Below are positions 43,999-52,302 of a DNA stretch of 64,000 nt, piece by piece. The notes under the pieces were generated by a model. That model searched no databases, was not told where the DNA came from, and saw only the letters and a program-made list of their open reading frames with translations. Source of the stretch: Pseudomonas putida (GTDB lineage: Bacteria; Pseudomonadota; Gammaproteobacteria; Pseudomonadales; Pseudomonadaceae). The stretch spans positions 1-64,000 of the forward strand of contig NZ_JANHLK010000011.1 of assembly GCF_028682635.1 (NCBI RefSeq), given 5' to 3'. The first letter of the stretch is position 1; each line of letters begins with the position of its first letter. Position numbers and translations under genes: made by a program.

Positions 43999-44206
43999 GG
44001 AGTACATCTACAGGAGATGGGTCGGCCATGAGGCCGCCTTCGCTGGCAAGCCAGCTCCTACAGTTTGAGCGGAGTACATCTACAGGAGATGGGTCGGCCA
44101 TGAGGCCGCCTTCGCTGGCAAGCCAGCTCCTACAGTTTGAGCGGAGTACATCTGTGGGAGATTGGTCGGCCATGAGGCCGCCTTCGCTGGCAAGCCAGCT
44201 CCTACA
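43999..44206 (+). repeat. Tandem array of three 72-base REP units
   Basis: Units start at 43999, 44071 and 44143 with GGAGTACATCT. Each holds GTCGGCCATGAGGCCGCC (palindrome GGCCATGAGGCC-like) and the REP arm CTTCGCTGGCAAGCCAGCTCCTACAG. The first two units differ almost nowhere; the third reads CTGTGGGAGATTGG where others read CTACAGGAGATGGG and lacks the last bases. Confidence 0.88.
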
Positions 44207-44249
44207 GGGTTTTCACCCGCCAACGAAGCCGCCGTCACCGCAGAAAGGA

Positions 44250-44543
44250 TCAAAGCTCGAACCGCAACTCCGGCCAGATTGGCGACGTGCCGCGCTTCTG
44301 CGATTCAAGAATGGCCCGGCACAACGAGCACAGGCGCTGGTCCTGGAACACCCGGCGGTCGACGTTCGACCAGCGCGGCTGAGCCGGCAGCAGACTGCCG
44401 CACAGGGTCCGGTCCGCCGAGCCGCCCAGCTCCAGTTGTCGGGTCACCAGGTGTACCCGCACTTCCTGGCAGGCGAACAGATCCAGCTGTTCGTCAGGCT
44501 CGATCAGTTGATAGGCATAAAGTGACCAGGCAGAACGCGGCAT
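44250..44543 (-). CDS. Conserved hypothetical protein, 97 residues
   Basis: Starts MPRSAWSLYAYQLIEPDEQLDLFACQEVRVHL and contains a CSLC pair plus further cysteines (FACQ, RTLCG), suggesting a zinc-ribbon or redox-active site. The start at 44543 has GGAG 6 bases upstream, inside an in-frame TTG alternative. Family not recognised. It follows tesA on the same strand with about 56 bases between, so it may be in the tesA transcript. Confidence 0.7.
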   Translation of the reverse strand: MPRSAWSLYAYQLIEPDEQLDLFACQEVRVHLVTRQLELGGSADRTLCGSLLPAQPRWSNVDRRVFQDQRLCSLCRAILESQKRGTSPIWPELRFEL

Positions 44544-44599
44544 CGGGGGCTCCAAATCGGGGGCGCCACCTTAGCCGAAAGCCTGCTCCTAGAAAAGTG

Positions 44600-45205
44600 T
44601 CATAACAGCGGTTTTAGCGTAGGCCAGACATTTTCCAGCAACTTGTCCTGGGCCCCGGCTGCCGGGTGTATGCCATCGGCCTGCATCAGGTCCGGATGAC
44701 CGCCCACGCCGTCGAGGAAAAACGGTACCAGCGGGATTTTTTTCTCATCGGCCAGGTTGCTGTAAACCTCAGTGAAGGCCTTGGTGTAGCGAGCGCCGTA
44801 ATTGGGCGGCAATTGCATGCCGAGCAGCAGCACCTTGGCGCCCGCCTGCTGGGACTGCTGAATCATCGACGCAAGATTTTGTTGCAATTGCGATGGCAGC
44901 AGTCCGCGCAGGCCGTCATTGCCCCCCAACTCCAGGATCACCAGATCCGGCTTATGCTCTGCAAGCAGCGCCGGCAGGCGTGCCTGGCCTCCGGCGCTGG
45001 TGTCGCCGCTGATGGACGCATTGACGACCTTATCGTCGAAACCTTCGCGCCTGAGCCGCTGCTCGAGCAACGACACCCACCCCAAGCGGGTATCCAGCCC
45101 GAAACCGGCGCTGATACTATCGCCAACGATCAGGACTGTACCCGCCGCTGCGTTCTGGGCCATGCACATCAAGGCCAGGCCAGCACTCAAAAACCACACA
45201 CGCAT
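44600..45205 (-). CDS. tesA: Multifunctional acyl-CoA thioesterase/lysophospholipase TesA
   Basis: 201 residues. SGNH-type GDSL hydrolase exported to the periplasm. Signal peptide [21 protein letters not shown], catalytic Ser30 in GDS(ISAG), Asn96 in GGNDG, and Asp177/His180 in DGIHP. The reading frame is open a long way upstream, but this is antisense to the ABC permease and does not count. It begins 10 bases from the divergent ABC gene, as in E. coli tesA-ybbA. Confidence 0.93.
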   Translation of the reverse strand: MRVWFLSAGLALMCMAQNAAAGTVLIVGDSISAGFGLDTRLGWVSLLEQRLRREGFDDKVVNASISGDTSAGGQARLPALLAEHKPDLVILELGGNDGLRGLLPSQLQQNLASMIQQSQQAGAKVLLLGMQLPPNYGARYTKAFTEVYSNLADEKKIPLVPFFLDGVGGHPDLMQADGIHPAAGAQDKLLENVWPTLKPLL

Positions 45206-45215
45206 CGGATTCTCC

Positions 45216-45899
45216 ATGGGCGCAAGCATTCTCACCGCGAAGAACCTCAGCAAAGTGGTCCCTAGCGCGGAAGGTGAACTGACTATCCTGCACGAACTCA
45301 GCCTGGAACTGAACAAGGGCGACAGCCTGGCCATCGTCGGCGCCTCCGGTTCCGGCAAATCCACCCTCCTCGGCCTGCTCGCCGGCCTCGACTTGCCAAG
45401 CAGCGGCGAAGTCACCCTCGCCGGCCAGGGCCTGAGCAACCTCGACGAGGACCAGCGCGCACGCATCCGTGCCGAGCACGTGGGCTTTGTCTTCCAGTCG
45501 TTCCAGCTGCTCGACAGTCTCAACGCCCTGGAAAACGTCATGCTGCCGCTGGAGCTCGATGGCCGCCAGGATGCCCGCGGCCGCGCCACCGAGCTGTTGC
45601 AGCGGGTCGGCTTGGGGCAACGCCTGACCCACTCGCCACGCCAGCTCTCAGGAGGCGAACAGCAGCGCGTGGCGATTGCCCGCGCGTTTGCCGCCGAACC
45701 CGATGTGCTGTTCGCCGACGAACCCACCGGCAACCTCGACAGCCACACCGGCGAGCGCATCAGCGACCTGCTGTTCGAACTCAACCAGGAGCGCGGCACG
45801 ACCCTGGTGCTGGTGACCCACGATGAACGCCTGGCACACCGCTGCCGGCGCCTGATCCGCCTTGAAGCCGGCCTGCTGGTCGCCCCCCTGGAGCCTTGA
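45216..45899 (+). CDS. YbbA-type ABC transporter ATPase
   Basis: 227 residues. LolD/MacB-like ATPase: Walker [10 protein letters not shown] at 42-50, signature LSGGEQQR, Walker [14 protein letters not shown] and the switch THD. Its stop overlaps the first base of the permease ATG, so the pair is translationally coupled. ATG at 45216, only 10 bases from the tesA start codon, so its promoter must lie within tesA. Confidence 0.92.
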   Translation: MGASILTAKNLSKVVPSAEGELTILHELSLELNKGDSLAIVGASGSGKSTLLGLLAGLDLPSSGEVTLAGQGLSNLDEDQRARIRAEHVGFVFQSFQLLDSLNALENVMLPLELDGRQDARGRATELLQRVGLGQRLTHSPRQLSGGEQQRVAIARAFAAEPDVLFADEPTGNLDSHTGERISDLLFELNQERGTTLVLVTHDERLAHRCRRLIRLEAGLLVAPLEP

Positions 45900-48403
45900 T
45901 GGCACGTCTGCCGCTGTTGCGCCTGTTCAGTCTCGCCGTCCGCCAGTTGCTGCGCGATGCCCGCGCCGGTGAATTGCGCGTGTTGTTCTTCGCCCTGGTC
46001 GTGGCCGTGGCGGCAAGTACCGCCATCGGTTACTTCGGCGCCCGCCTCAATGGCGCGATGATGCTGCGCGCCACCGAGTTTCTCGGCGCCGACCTGCTGC
46101 TCGAAGGCAGTTCGCCAGCACGCCCCGAACAGATCAGGAGCGGCACCGAGCTGGGCCTGCAGCATGCGCAAGTGGTGGAGTTCTCCAGCGTCATCGCCAC
46201 CGACAACGGCATCCAGCTCTCCAGTATCAAAGCCGCCGACGACGTCTACCCACTGCGCGGCGAACTGAAAAGCGCCCCTGAGCCTTTCGCCCCGGAAGAA
46301 CCCGGCGGCGGGCCGAAACCCGGTGAGGCCTGGGTCGAGGCACGATTGCTGACGGCGCTGGACCTGAAGATCGGCGACAGCATCGACGTCGGCATGAAAA
46401 CCCTGAAGCTGGCACGAGTGCTGACCTACGAGCCCGATCGCGCCGGCAATTTCTACAGCCTGACGCCGCGGGTGTTGATCAACCTCGGTGACCTGCAGGC
46501 GACTGGCGTGGTGCAACCCGGCAGTCGGGTCAGCTACCGCGAGCTCTGGCGCGGCGATGCAGCGGCGCTGGAAACCTATCGTCAACTGATCAAGCCCGGC
46601 CTGGCGGCCAACCAGCGGATCCAGGATGCCCGCGATGGCAACCGGCAGATTGGCGGCGCCCTGGGCAAGGCCGAGCGCTACCTGAACATGGCCAGCCTGG
46701 TGGCGGTGCTGCTGGCCGGGGTGGCCGTGGCGTTGTCGGCGACTCGCTTTGCCACTCGCCGCTTCGATGCCAGCGCGCTGTTGCGTTGCCTTGGCCTGTC
46801 CCGTCGGGAAACCATGGTGTTGTTCAGCTTGCAACTGACCGTGCTCGGCCTGCTCGCCAGCCTCAGTGGCGCCGTCATCGGCTGGCTGGCGCAGCTGGGA
46901 CTGTTTGCCCTGCTGCATGACTTGCTGCCGACCGACGTGCCACCGGGAGGCCTGTTCCCCGCCATCGCCGGGATTGGTACCGGACTGGTGGCCCTGGCCG
47001 GTTTTGCCCTGCCGCCGCTGGCGGCATTGGGTCGGGTTCCGCCCTTGCGTGTATTGCGCCGGGACCTGCTGCCGATTCCCTCCAGCACCTGGATGGTCTA
47101 CGGCGCCGCATTGGGCGCTCTCGGGCTGATCATGTGGCGCCTGAGCCTGGACCTGGTACTGACCTTCGCCCTGCTCGGCGGCGGCGTGGTCGCGGCACTG
47201 GTACTGGGCGGCCTGCTGTTGCTGCTGTTGAAAAGCCTGCGCCGCCTGCTGGCCCGCGCCTCCCTGCCGTGGCGCCTGGGGCTGGGCCAGTTGCTGCGCC
47301 ACCCATTGGCAGCCGCTGGGCAGGCCCTGGCATTCGGCCTGATCCTGCTGTCGATGGCGTTGATCGCCCTGCTGCGCGGAGAGTTGCTGGACACCTGGCA
47401 GAACCAGCTACCGAAGAACGCACCGAACTATTTTGCCCTGAACATCCTGCCGGCGGACAAGCAGGCGTTCACCGATCGCCTGATCGCGTTGTCGGCGAAA
47501 TCGGCGCCACTGTATCCGGTAGTCCCGGGGCGGCTGATCAGCATCAACGGCGAACCGGTGCAGCAAATCGTCACCAAGGAATCGGCCGGTGACCGGGCCA
47601 TCCAGCGTGACCTGAGCCTGACCTGGGCGGCCGACCTGCCTGAGGGCAACACGATCACCGCCGGCAACTGGTGGCCGCAGCAGCCGCCGGATGAAATCCC
47701 CGGCGTGTCGGTGGAGGGCAAGGTCGCCGAAAGCCTGAAGCTCAAGCTCGGCGATCATCTGGTCTTTACCGTGGGCGGGGCCAATCGCGAGGCCAAAGTC
47801 ACCAGCCTGCGGGAGATCAACTGGGACAACTTCCAGCCGAACTTCTTCATGATCTTCCAGCCCGGCACCTTGAAGGATCTGCCGGCCACCTACCTGACCA
47901 GCTTCTATCTGGCGGCGGGGCATGACCAGCAGATCGTCGACCTGTCGCGCAGTTTTCCGGCGGTGACGATCCTGCAGGTCGAGGCGTTGCTGGCGCAACT
48001 GCGCAGCATCCTCGCCCAGGTCACCCTGGCGGTGGAGTACGTGTTGTTGTTCGTGCTGGCGGCGGGCATGGCGGTGCTGTTCTCAGGTTTGCAGGCGACG
48101 CTGGATGAACGCATCCGCCAGGGCGCGCTGCTGCGAGCGCTGGGGGCCGAACGGCAACTGCTGGTGAAGGCGCGACGTATCGAGTTCGGCTTGCTGGGTG
48201 CGGTCAGCGGCTTGCTGGCGGCGCTGGGCTCGGAAGTCGTCAGCCTGGTGCTCTACCGATACGCCTTTGACCTGCCCTGGCATCCGCATCCGTGGCTGCT
48301 GGTGCTGCCGTTGATCGGCGCCGTGCTGATCGGTGGCGCCGGCGTGTTCGGCACCCGGCGCGCCTTGAACGCCAGCCCCCTGACAGTCCTGCGCGAGGGT
48401 TGA
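45899..48403 (+). CDS. FtsX/YbbP-type ABC transporter permease
   Basis: 834 residues. One N-terminal membrane helix, a large periplasmic domain, then clusters of helices (about 260-420 and 735-830) in an MacB/FtsX duplicated arrangement: [30 protein letters not shown] and the later [28 protein letters not shown] are the two FtsX-like cores. With the ATPase it forms a probable lipoprotein or lipid-handling complex; substrate not known. Unbroken frame. Confidence 0.9.
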   Translation: MARLPLLRLFSLAVRQLLRDARAGELRVLFFALVVAVAASTAIGYFGARLNGAMMLRATEFLGADLLLEGSSPARPEQIRSGTELGLQHAQVVEFSSVIATDNGIQLSSIKAADDVYPLRGELKSAPEPFAPEEPGGGPKPGEAWVEARLLTALDLKIGDSIDVGMKTLKLARVLTYEPDRAGNFYSLTPRVLINLGDLQATGVVQPGSRVSYRELWRGDAAALETYRQLIKPGLAANQRIQDARDGNRQIGGALGKAERYLNMASLVAVLLAGVAVALSATRFATRRFDASALLRCLGLSRRETMVLFSLQLTVLGLLASLSGAVIGWLAQLGLFALLHDLLPTDVPPGGLFPAIAGIGTGLVALAGFALPPLAALGRVPPLRVLRRDLLPIPSSTWMVYGAALGALGLIMWRLSLDLVLTFALLGGGVVAALVLGGLLLLLLKSLRRLLARASLPWRLGLGQLLRHPLAAAGQALAFGLILLSMALIALLRGELLDTWQNQLPKNAPNYFALNILPADKQAFTDRLIALSAKSAPLYPVVPGRLISINGEPVQQIVTKESAGDRAIQRDLSLTWAADLPEGNTITAGNWWPQQPPDEIPGVSVEGKVAESLKLKLGDHLVFTVGGANREAKVTSLREINWDNFQPNFFMIFQPGTLKDLPATYLTSFYLAAGHDQQIVDLSRSFPAVTILQVEALLAQLRSILAQVTLAVEYVLLFVLAAGMAVLFSGLQATLDERIRQGALLRALGAERQLLVKARRIEFGLLGAVSGLLAALGSEVVSLVLYRYAFDLPWHPHPWLLVLPLIGAVLIGGAGVFGTRRALNASPLTVLREG

Positions 48404-48439
48404 TAGACTCAGGCGCTCCTGATTCGAAGAAAAGTTGCC

Positions 48440-48937
48440 ATGAGCCGTTATCGCCCTCCCCGTTCCGCCGGCACCGCGCTGATCACCCCCGAAGGTGAAG
48501 CGCGGATGCGCGCCGAGTTTCATGAACTGTGGCACGTCCGCCGCCCCCAGGTGACGCAAGCGGTCAGCGAAGCGGCAGCCCAGGGCGATCGCTCGGAAAA
48601 CGCCGAGTACACCTACGGCAAAAAGATGTTGCGCGAGATCGACAGCCGCGTGCGCTTCCTGACCAAACGCCTGGAAGCCCTCAAGGTCGTCAGTGAAAAA
48701 CCCAGCGACCCGAACAAGGTGTATTTCGGCGCCTGGGTCACGATCGAGGACGAGGACGGCAAGGAGTCGCGCTATCGCATCGTCGGGCCGGATGAGCTGG
48801 ATTTGAAACAGGGCCTGATCAGCATTGACTCGCCATTGGCCCGCGCGCTGATCGGCAAGGCACTGGACGCCGAAGTACGGGTCCAGACACCGACGGGTGA
48901 GCAGTGTGTGTATATCGTGGCGATCGAGTATCTATGA
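48440..48937 (+). CDS. greB: Transcription elongation factor GreB
   Basis: 165 residues. N-terminal coiled coil with the acidic tip [21 protein letters not shown], and the FKBP-like C-terminal domain. Rescues backtracked RNA polymerase by stimulating transcript cleavage. GreB rather than GreA by the basic N-terminal [19 protein letters not shown]. Follows the ABC pair after 36 bases. Confidence 0.95.
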   Translation: MSRYRPPRSAGTALITPEGEARMRAEFHELWHVRRPQVTQAVSEAAAQGDRSENAEYTYGKKMLREIDSRVRFLTKRLEALKVVSEKPSDPNKVYFGAWVTIEDEDGKESRYRIVGPDELDLKQGLISIDSPLARALIGKALDAEVRVQTPTGEQCVYIVAIEYL

Positions 48938-48956
48938 GCCGCAGCGCCATGAGCCT

Positions 48957-48984
48957 CAGCGACGGGTAATCAGCGACGGGTAAT
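48957..48984. repeat. 14-base tandem duplication
   Basis: CAGCGACGGGTAAT is repeated twice in a row, spanning the stop codon of the next minus-strand gene, so that gene has two identical potential ends. It looks like a slippage duplication. Confidence 0.75.
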
Positions 48985-49278
48985 CAGCCCTTGCCGGGCG
49001 ACGCGGGTCAGTTGCCGGATCATTTCAGGGGCGTCTTCGACGCTGGGCGACTGAATCACCGCCAGGTCGAAACTGTCCGTGGCAAAGCGCGCCAGGGATT
49101 CACCGTCTTCGACAAACTGGATCAGGAAGGCGGCGGGCCCACCGGTACGCCGTGGCCAACCATCGAGGTAACGCAGGAGCGTCGGCTGATGTTTGCCGCC
49201 AAGCAGGATTTTTGGATTGCGCTGGGTGAGATGTGCCGTGATCGGCGCAGGACGTACAACGGGGTTTAGTGCATTCAT
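48970..49278 (-). CDS. Conserved hypothetical protein, 102 residues
   Basis: MNALNPVVRPAPITAHLTQRNPKILLGGKH with C-terminal FDLAVIQSPSVEDAPEMIRQLTRVARQGLITRR, the latter recalling the end of a Rossmann-type methyltransferase domain, though the motifs needed for SAM binding are absent. I cannot assign a function. Start at 49278 is weakly supported. The stop lies in a 14-base tandem duplication. Confidence 0.6.
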   Translation of the reverse strand: MNALNPVVRPAPITAHLTQRNPKILLGGKHQPTLLRYLDGWPRRTGGPAAFLIQFVEDGESLARFATDSFDLAVIQSPSVEDAPEMIRQLTRVARQGLITRR

Positions 49279-49482
49279 CGTGTCGTGTCTCTGCCTCAAA
49301 AAGTCTGCATGGCAGGTGAGAGGCAACACCGAACCAGCGCTTTAGCGGTATTTCGAAGCCTGCTTCAAGCTTCTGTCGGCAACTGAATGAAGTCACCTGG
49401 CGCCCCGCAAGTAGCTGTTTAAATCGGCGCATGGGCAGCATCCTAGAGAAGCTGACCGGACAGTGTCAAGAATGACGCCCAA

Positions 49483-49516
49483 CAAAAAAGGCTCGTCCAA
49501 TCCAGCGACGAGCCTT
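49483..49516 (-). terminator. Terminator of the Mo-hydroxylase operon
   Basis: AAGGCTCGT and ACGAGCCTT pair around 11 bases, with a run of T on the minus strand after the stem. Ends the operon that closes with the XdhC-like gene. Confidence 0.85.
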
Positions 49517-49551
49517 GTTCTAAACCAGCCTTGCCCCTGACAGGGCCTGCA

Positions 49552-50523
49552 TCAGAGGCGATCGCGAGCGATCCCGCTGCGAATGCGCAGGATATCGGCG
49601 AGCACCGCCAGGGCGATTTCCGCCGGGGTCTTGCTGCCCAGGTTCAGCCCGATGGGCGCATGGATCCGCGCCAGTTGCGCCTCCCCCAGCCCACCAATGC
49701 GCCGCAGCCGTTCGAAACGCTTTTGCGAAGTCTGCAGGGAGCCCATCACGCCGATGTAGAACGCGTCGGTGCGCACCGCTTCCATCATCGCCAGGTCATC
49801 GATGCGCGGATCGTGGGTCAGCGCCACCACCGCCGTGTCGCTGTGGCAGCCGCCGTCGGCGATGAACACCGACGGCAGTTGACGACGAATTTCCACGTTG
49901 TCCAGCACCACGCCTTCCAGCACTTCGTCCCGCGGATCGCACAGGATCACCTCGAAACCCAGGCCCACGGCAAACACCGCGCAGGCCTGCGCGACACTGG
50001 AATAACCGGCCAGCAACAGGCGCTGCGCCGCGCCGATGCGCAGCCTGACGCGATCGATCTCGCGTTCGACGCGTACGCCCTGCTCGCGATCATCCAACAG
50101 ACTGCGCGCGCCGCTGGCCAGGTCGACTTCACGGATCAGCCGACGCCGGCCCAACAGCGCCGACTCCAGCTCCCGCAGATGCGCCTGCACCTCACAGACC
50201 GGCTCAAGCTTCTCCACCAGCACATCGAGCACACCGCCGCAGGGCAGGCTGACCCGCGAGCGCGGGTCATCGCCTTCGCCGTAGCGTACGACGCTGACCG
50301 GTTGCTCGAATGCACCTTCGCCGACGCGCGCGAGGAAGTCTTCCTCGACACAGCCGCCGGACAACGATCCGATCCACTGCCCGCCGGCATTCACCGCCAG
50401 CAACGAACCCGGCGCCCGGGGCGCCGAGCCGTAGGTGGCAAGCACAGTGCACAGCCAGACACGCTGCCCGCCTATCGACCACGCCAGCGCCCGCCGCACC
50501 ACCTGCAGATCCAGATGCTGCAT
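49552..50523 (-). CDS. XdhC-family molybdenum cofactor maturation protein
   Basis: 323 residues. XdhC/CoxI-type chaperone that binds molybdopterin and inserts sulfurated cofactor into Mo hydroxylases. Features: VLATYGSAPRAPGSLLAVNAGGQWIGSLSGGCVEEDF at the start, a Rossmann segment (RLLLAGYSSVAQACAVFAVGLGFEVILCDPR), and YIGVMGSLQTSQKRFERL near the end. The cytochrome c gene stops one base before its start. Serves the Mo hydroxylase encoded upstream. Confidence 0.9.
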   Translation of the reverse strand: MQHLDLQVVRRALAWSIGGQRVWLCTVLATYGSAPRAPGSLLAVNAGGQWIGSLSGGCVEEDFLARVGEGAFEQPVSVVRYGEGDDPRSRVSLPCGGVLDVLVEKLEPVCEVQAHLRELESALLGRRRLIREVDLASGARSLLDDREQGVRVEREIDRVRLRIGAAQRLLLAGYSSVAQACAVFAVGLGFEVILCDPRDEVLEGVVLDNVEIRRQLPSVFIADGGCHSDTAVVALTHDPRIDDLAMMEAVRTDAFYIGVMGSLQTSQKRFERLRRIGGLGEAQLARIHAPIGLNLGSKTPAEIALAVLADILRIRSGIARDRL

Positions 50524-50524
50524 G

Positions 50525-51760
50525 TCAGTGCGCCTTGTGCTCGAGCGGCGGCGCGTCGGCCCGCAGCTTCTGCACATCGCCCAAGGCCAGGTCACCCGGT
50601 TGACCGCCCCAGCCCTGGCGCAGGTAATTCAACAGATCGGTCAGCTGCTCATCACTCAGCTTCTGCGCGAAACCCGGCATCGGCTGCATGTGTTCGAAGC
50701 CGGAGAATTTCTGCTCGCCAATGCCATCGTCGATCACCCGCACCAGGTTGCGCGGGTCTTCCAGGCGCAAGGTGGTATTGCCACGCATGGCCACGGCGAT
50801 GTGCGGCTTGCCCTCGCCACCTGGCGCGTGGCAACCGGCACAGACGTTCAGGTAGTCCTGACGGCCGCGCTGGGCACTGGCGCTGAGCTGGTCCAGCGGC
50901 ACGTCGGTCAGGACTTTCGCCGCTGGTGGTTGATCACCGAGCAGGAAGGTCGCCATCGCCGCCAGGTCCGCATCGCTGAGGCCCTGGGTGCTGTTGTGGA
51001 ACACCGGGAACATCTCGTTGAACATGGTGCCCTGGGCGCTCATGCCGTGCTTGAGGAACGAGCTCAGGTCCTGGTGATTCCAACCGCGCGCGGCCAGGTC
51101 CGTGGCCAGCAGGCTCGGGGCCAGATAGCCGTTGAGAATGCCGCCGGTCATGCGTTTGTCCTGCTGCATCGCGCCGGGCAAGCCGCGTGGGGTGTGGCAT
51201 TCGCCGCAGTGACCGAGCACGTCGACCATGTACTGGCCGCGCTTCCAGGCTTCGCTCTTGCCGTCGGCCGGCTCTAGCTTGACGTCCTTGCCGTACATCA
51301 TGTTCCAGCCCATCAGGCCCAGGCGCACGTTGAACGGAAAGCTCAGGCTGGTGACCGGCGCGGCACGTTCGATCGGCGCGACGGTTTTCAGGTAGGCGTG
51401 AATCGCGTCGGAATCTTCACGCGGCATCAGGTGATACGAGGTGTACGGCATCGCCGGGTACAGGTTGGCGCCATCACGACGCTTGCCTTCGGTGAGCGCA
51501 GCGAAGAATTCGTCATCGTTGTACAGGCCGATGCCGTGCTCTTTGCTCGGGGTGATGTTGGTGCCGTAGATCGTGCCGAACGGCGAAACGATCGGCAGGC
51601 CACCTGCGTACGGCGCGCCACCCGGCGCGGTGTGGCAGGCCATGCAGTCGGCGGCGCGGGCCAGGTAAGCCCCACGAGCCACCTGATCGTCCGCCTGCGC
51701 CAGCAACACAGGCGCAGCCAGGCCGACCGCCAGGGTCAGGCGGGTCATTAGATGCTTCAT
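50525..51760 (-). CDS. Tri-haem cytochrome c subunit of Mo hydroxylase
   Basis: 411 residues. Signal peptide (residues 1-23), then three c-type haem motifs: CMACH with Cys39/Cys42, CGECH in the middle, CAGCH near residue 325, each in a separate cytochrome c domain; methionine ligand candidates occur after each. Periplasmic electron acceptor for the Mo hydroxylase, on to the terminal oxidase. Two bases after the 2Fe-2S gene stop. Similar three-domain cytochromes serve membrane dehydrogenases such as alcohol dehydrogenase. Confidence 0.9.
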   Translation of the reverse strand: MKHLMTRLTLAVGLAAPVLLAQADDQVARGAYLARAADCMACHTAPGGAPYAGGLPIVSPFGTIYGTNITPSKEHGIGLYNDDEFFAALTEGKRRDGANLYPAMPYTSYHLMPREDSDAIHAYLKTVAPIERAAPVTSLSFPFNVRLGLMGWNMMYGKDVKLEPADGKSEAWKRGQYMVDVLGHCGECHTPRGLPGAMQQDKRMTGGILNGYLAPSLLATDLAARGWNHQDLSSFLKHGMSAQGTMFNEMFPVFHNSTQGLSDADLAAMATFLLGDQPPAAKVLTDVPLDQLSASAQRGRQDYLNVCAGCHAPGGEGKPHIAVAMRGNTTLRLEDPRNLVRVIDDGIGEQKFSGFEHMQPMPGFAQKLSDEQLTDLLNYLRQGWGGQPGDLALGDVQKLRADAPPLEHKAH

Positions 51761-51762
51761 GC

Positions 51763-52302
51763 TCAACCCTCCTTGACCAGGCCGAGATCGGTCAGCACGT
51801 TGCGGGTGGCGCTGTAGTAGCGCACGTACCCGGTGCAACGGCAGATGTGATGACCGAGGCTGTCCTCGATGACTTTTTCCAGCTGGCTCTTGACGATCGG
51901 CTGGCGCTGCAGCTTTTCCACCAGCACTGTCGCGGCATTGACGAAGCCCGGTGCGCAGTAGCTGCACTGGAAGGCGAATTCGTCGACGAAGCGCTGCTGG
52001 ATCGGGTTCAGCTCGGTGACCTTGCCCTGCTCGTCACGGCTCGCATGGCCTTCGATGGTGCGCACTTTCTTGCCTTCGAAATAGTGCGCGCCGGTGATGC
52101 AGGTGCGCACTTCCTCGCTGGTGCCGTCGGGGTTGTCGACGATCACCACGCAGGCATGGCAGATGCCCTGGCCGCAGCCCAGGCGCGAGCCGGTGAGGTT
52201 CTTGTATTCGTGCAGGTAGTCGATCATCGGCAGGTCATCAGGGATGTCCACCGGGCCGACGGATTGACCGTTGAGGGTCAGTTGAAGCGGACGGTTAGCC
52301 AT
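51763..52302 (-). CDS. 2Fe-2S subunit of Mo hydroxylase
   Basis: 179 residues. N-terminal plant-ferredoxin type cluster (Cys43, Cys48, Cys51, Cys68) and the all-alpha second cluster (Cys113, Cys116, Cys154, Cys156) typical of xanthine-oxidase family small subunits. No signal peptide, so it is exported with the Tat-targeted large subunit. Overlaps the large-subunit gene by 8 bases. Confidence 0.92.
   Translation of the reverse strand: MANRPLQLTLNGQSVGPVDIPDDLPMIDYLHEYKNLTGSRLGCGQGICHACVVIVDNPDGTSEEVRTCITGAHYFEGKKVRTIEGHASRDEQGKVTELNPIQQRFVDEFAFQCSYCAPGFVNAATVLVEKLQRQPIVKSQLEKVIEDSLGHHICRCTGYVRYYSATRNVLTDLGLVKEG

Larger units (their letters stand above)
43529..44249. other. Gene-free repeat region
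   Basis: About 720 bases without a supported gene, made of REP-type hairpins, a 57-base duplication and a 72-base tandem array, listed separately. Frames open through it are composed of repeat units. A few P. fluorescens-like spacer sequences occur near 43790-43870. Confidence 0.7.

Noticed and set aside
43999..44206. Possible CRISPR array from regular repeats
   Set aside because: The 72-base units are contiguous without unique spacers, and each contains a REP arm; no cas genes are present.
45206..47302. Minus-strand frame running upstream of tesA through the ABC genes
   Set aside because: Only its 3' end (44600-45205) encodes TesA with a signal peptide. The rest is antisense to the ABC ATPase and permease.
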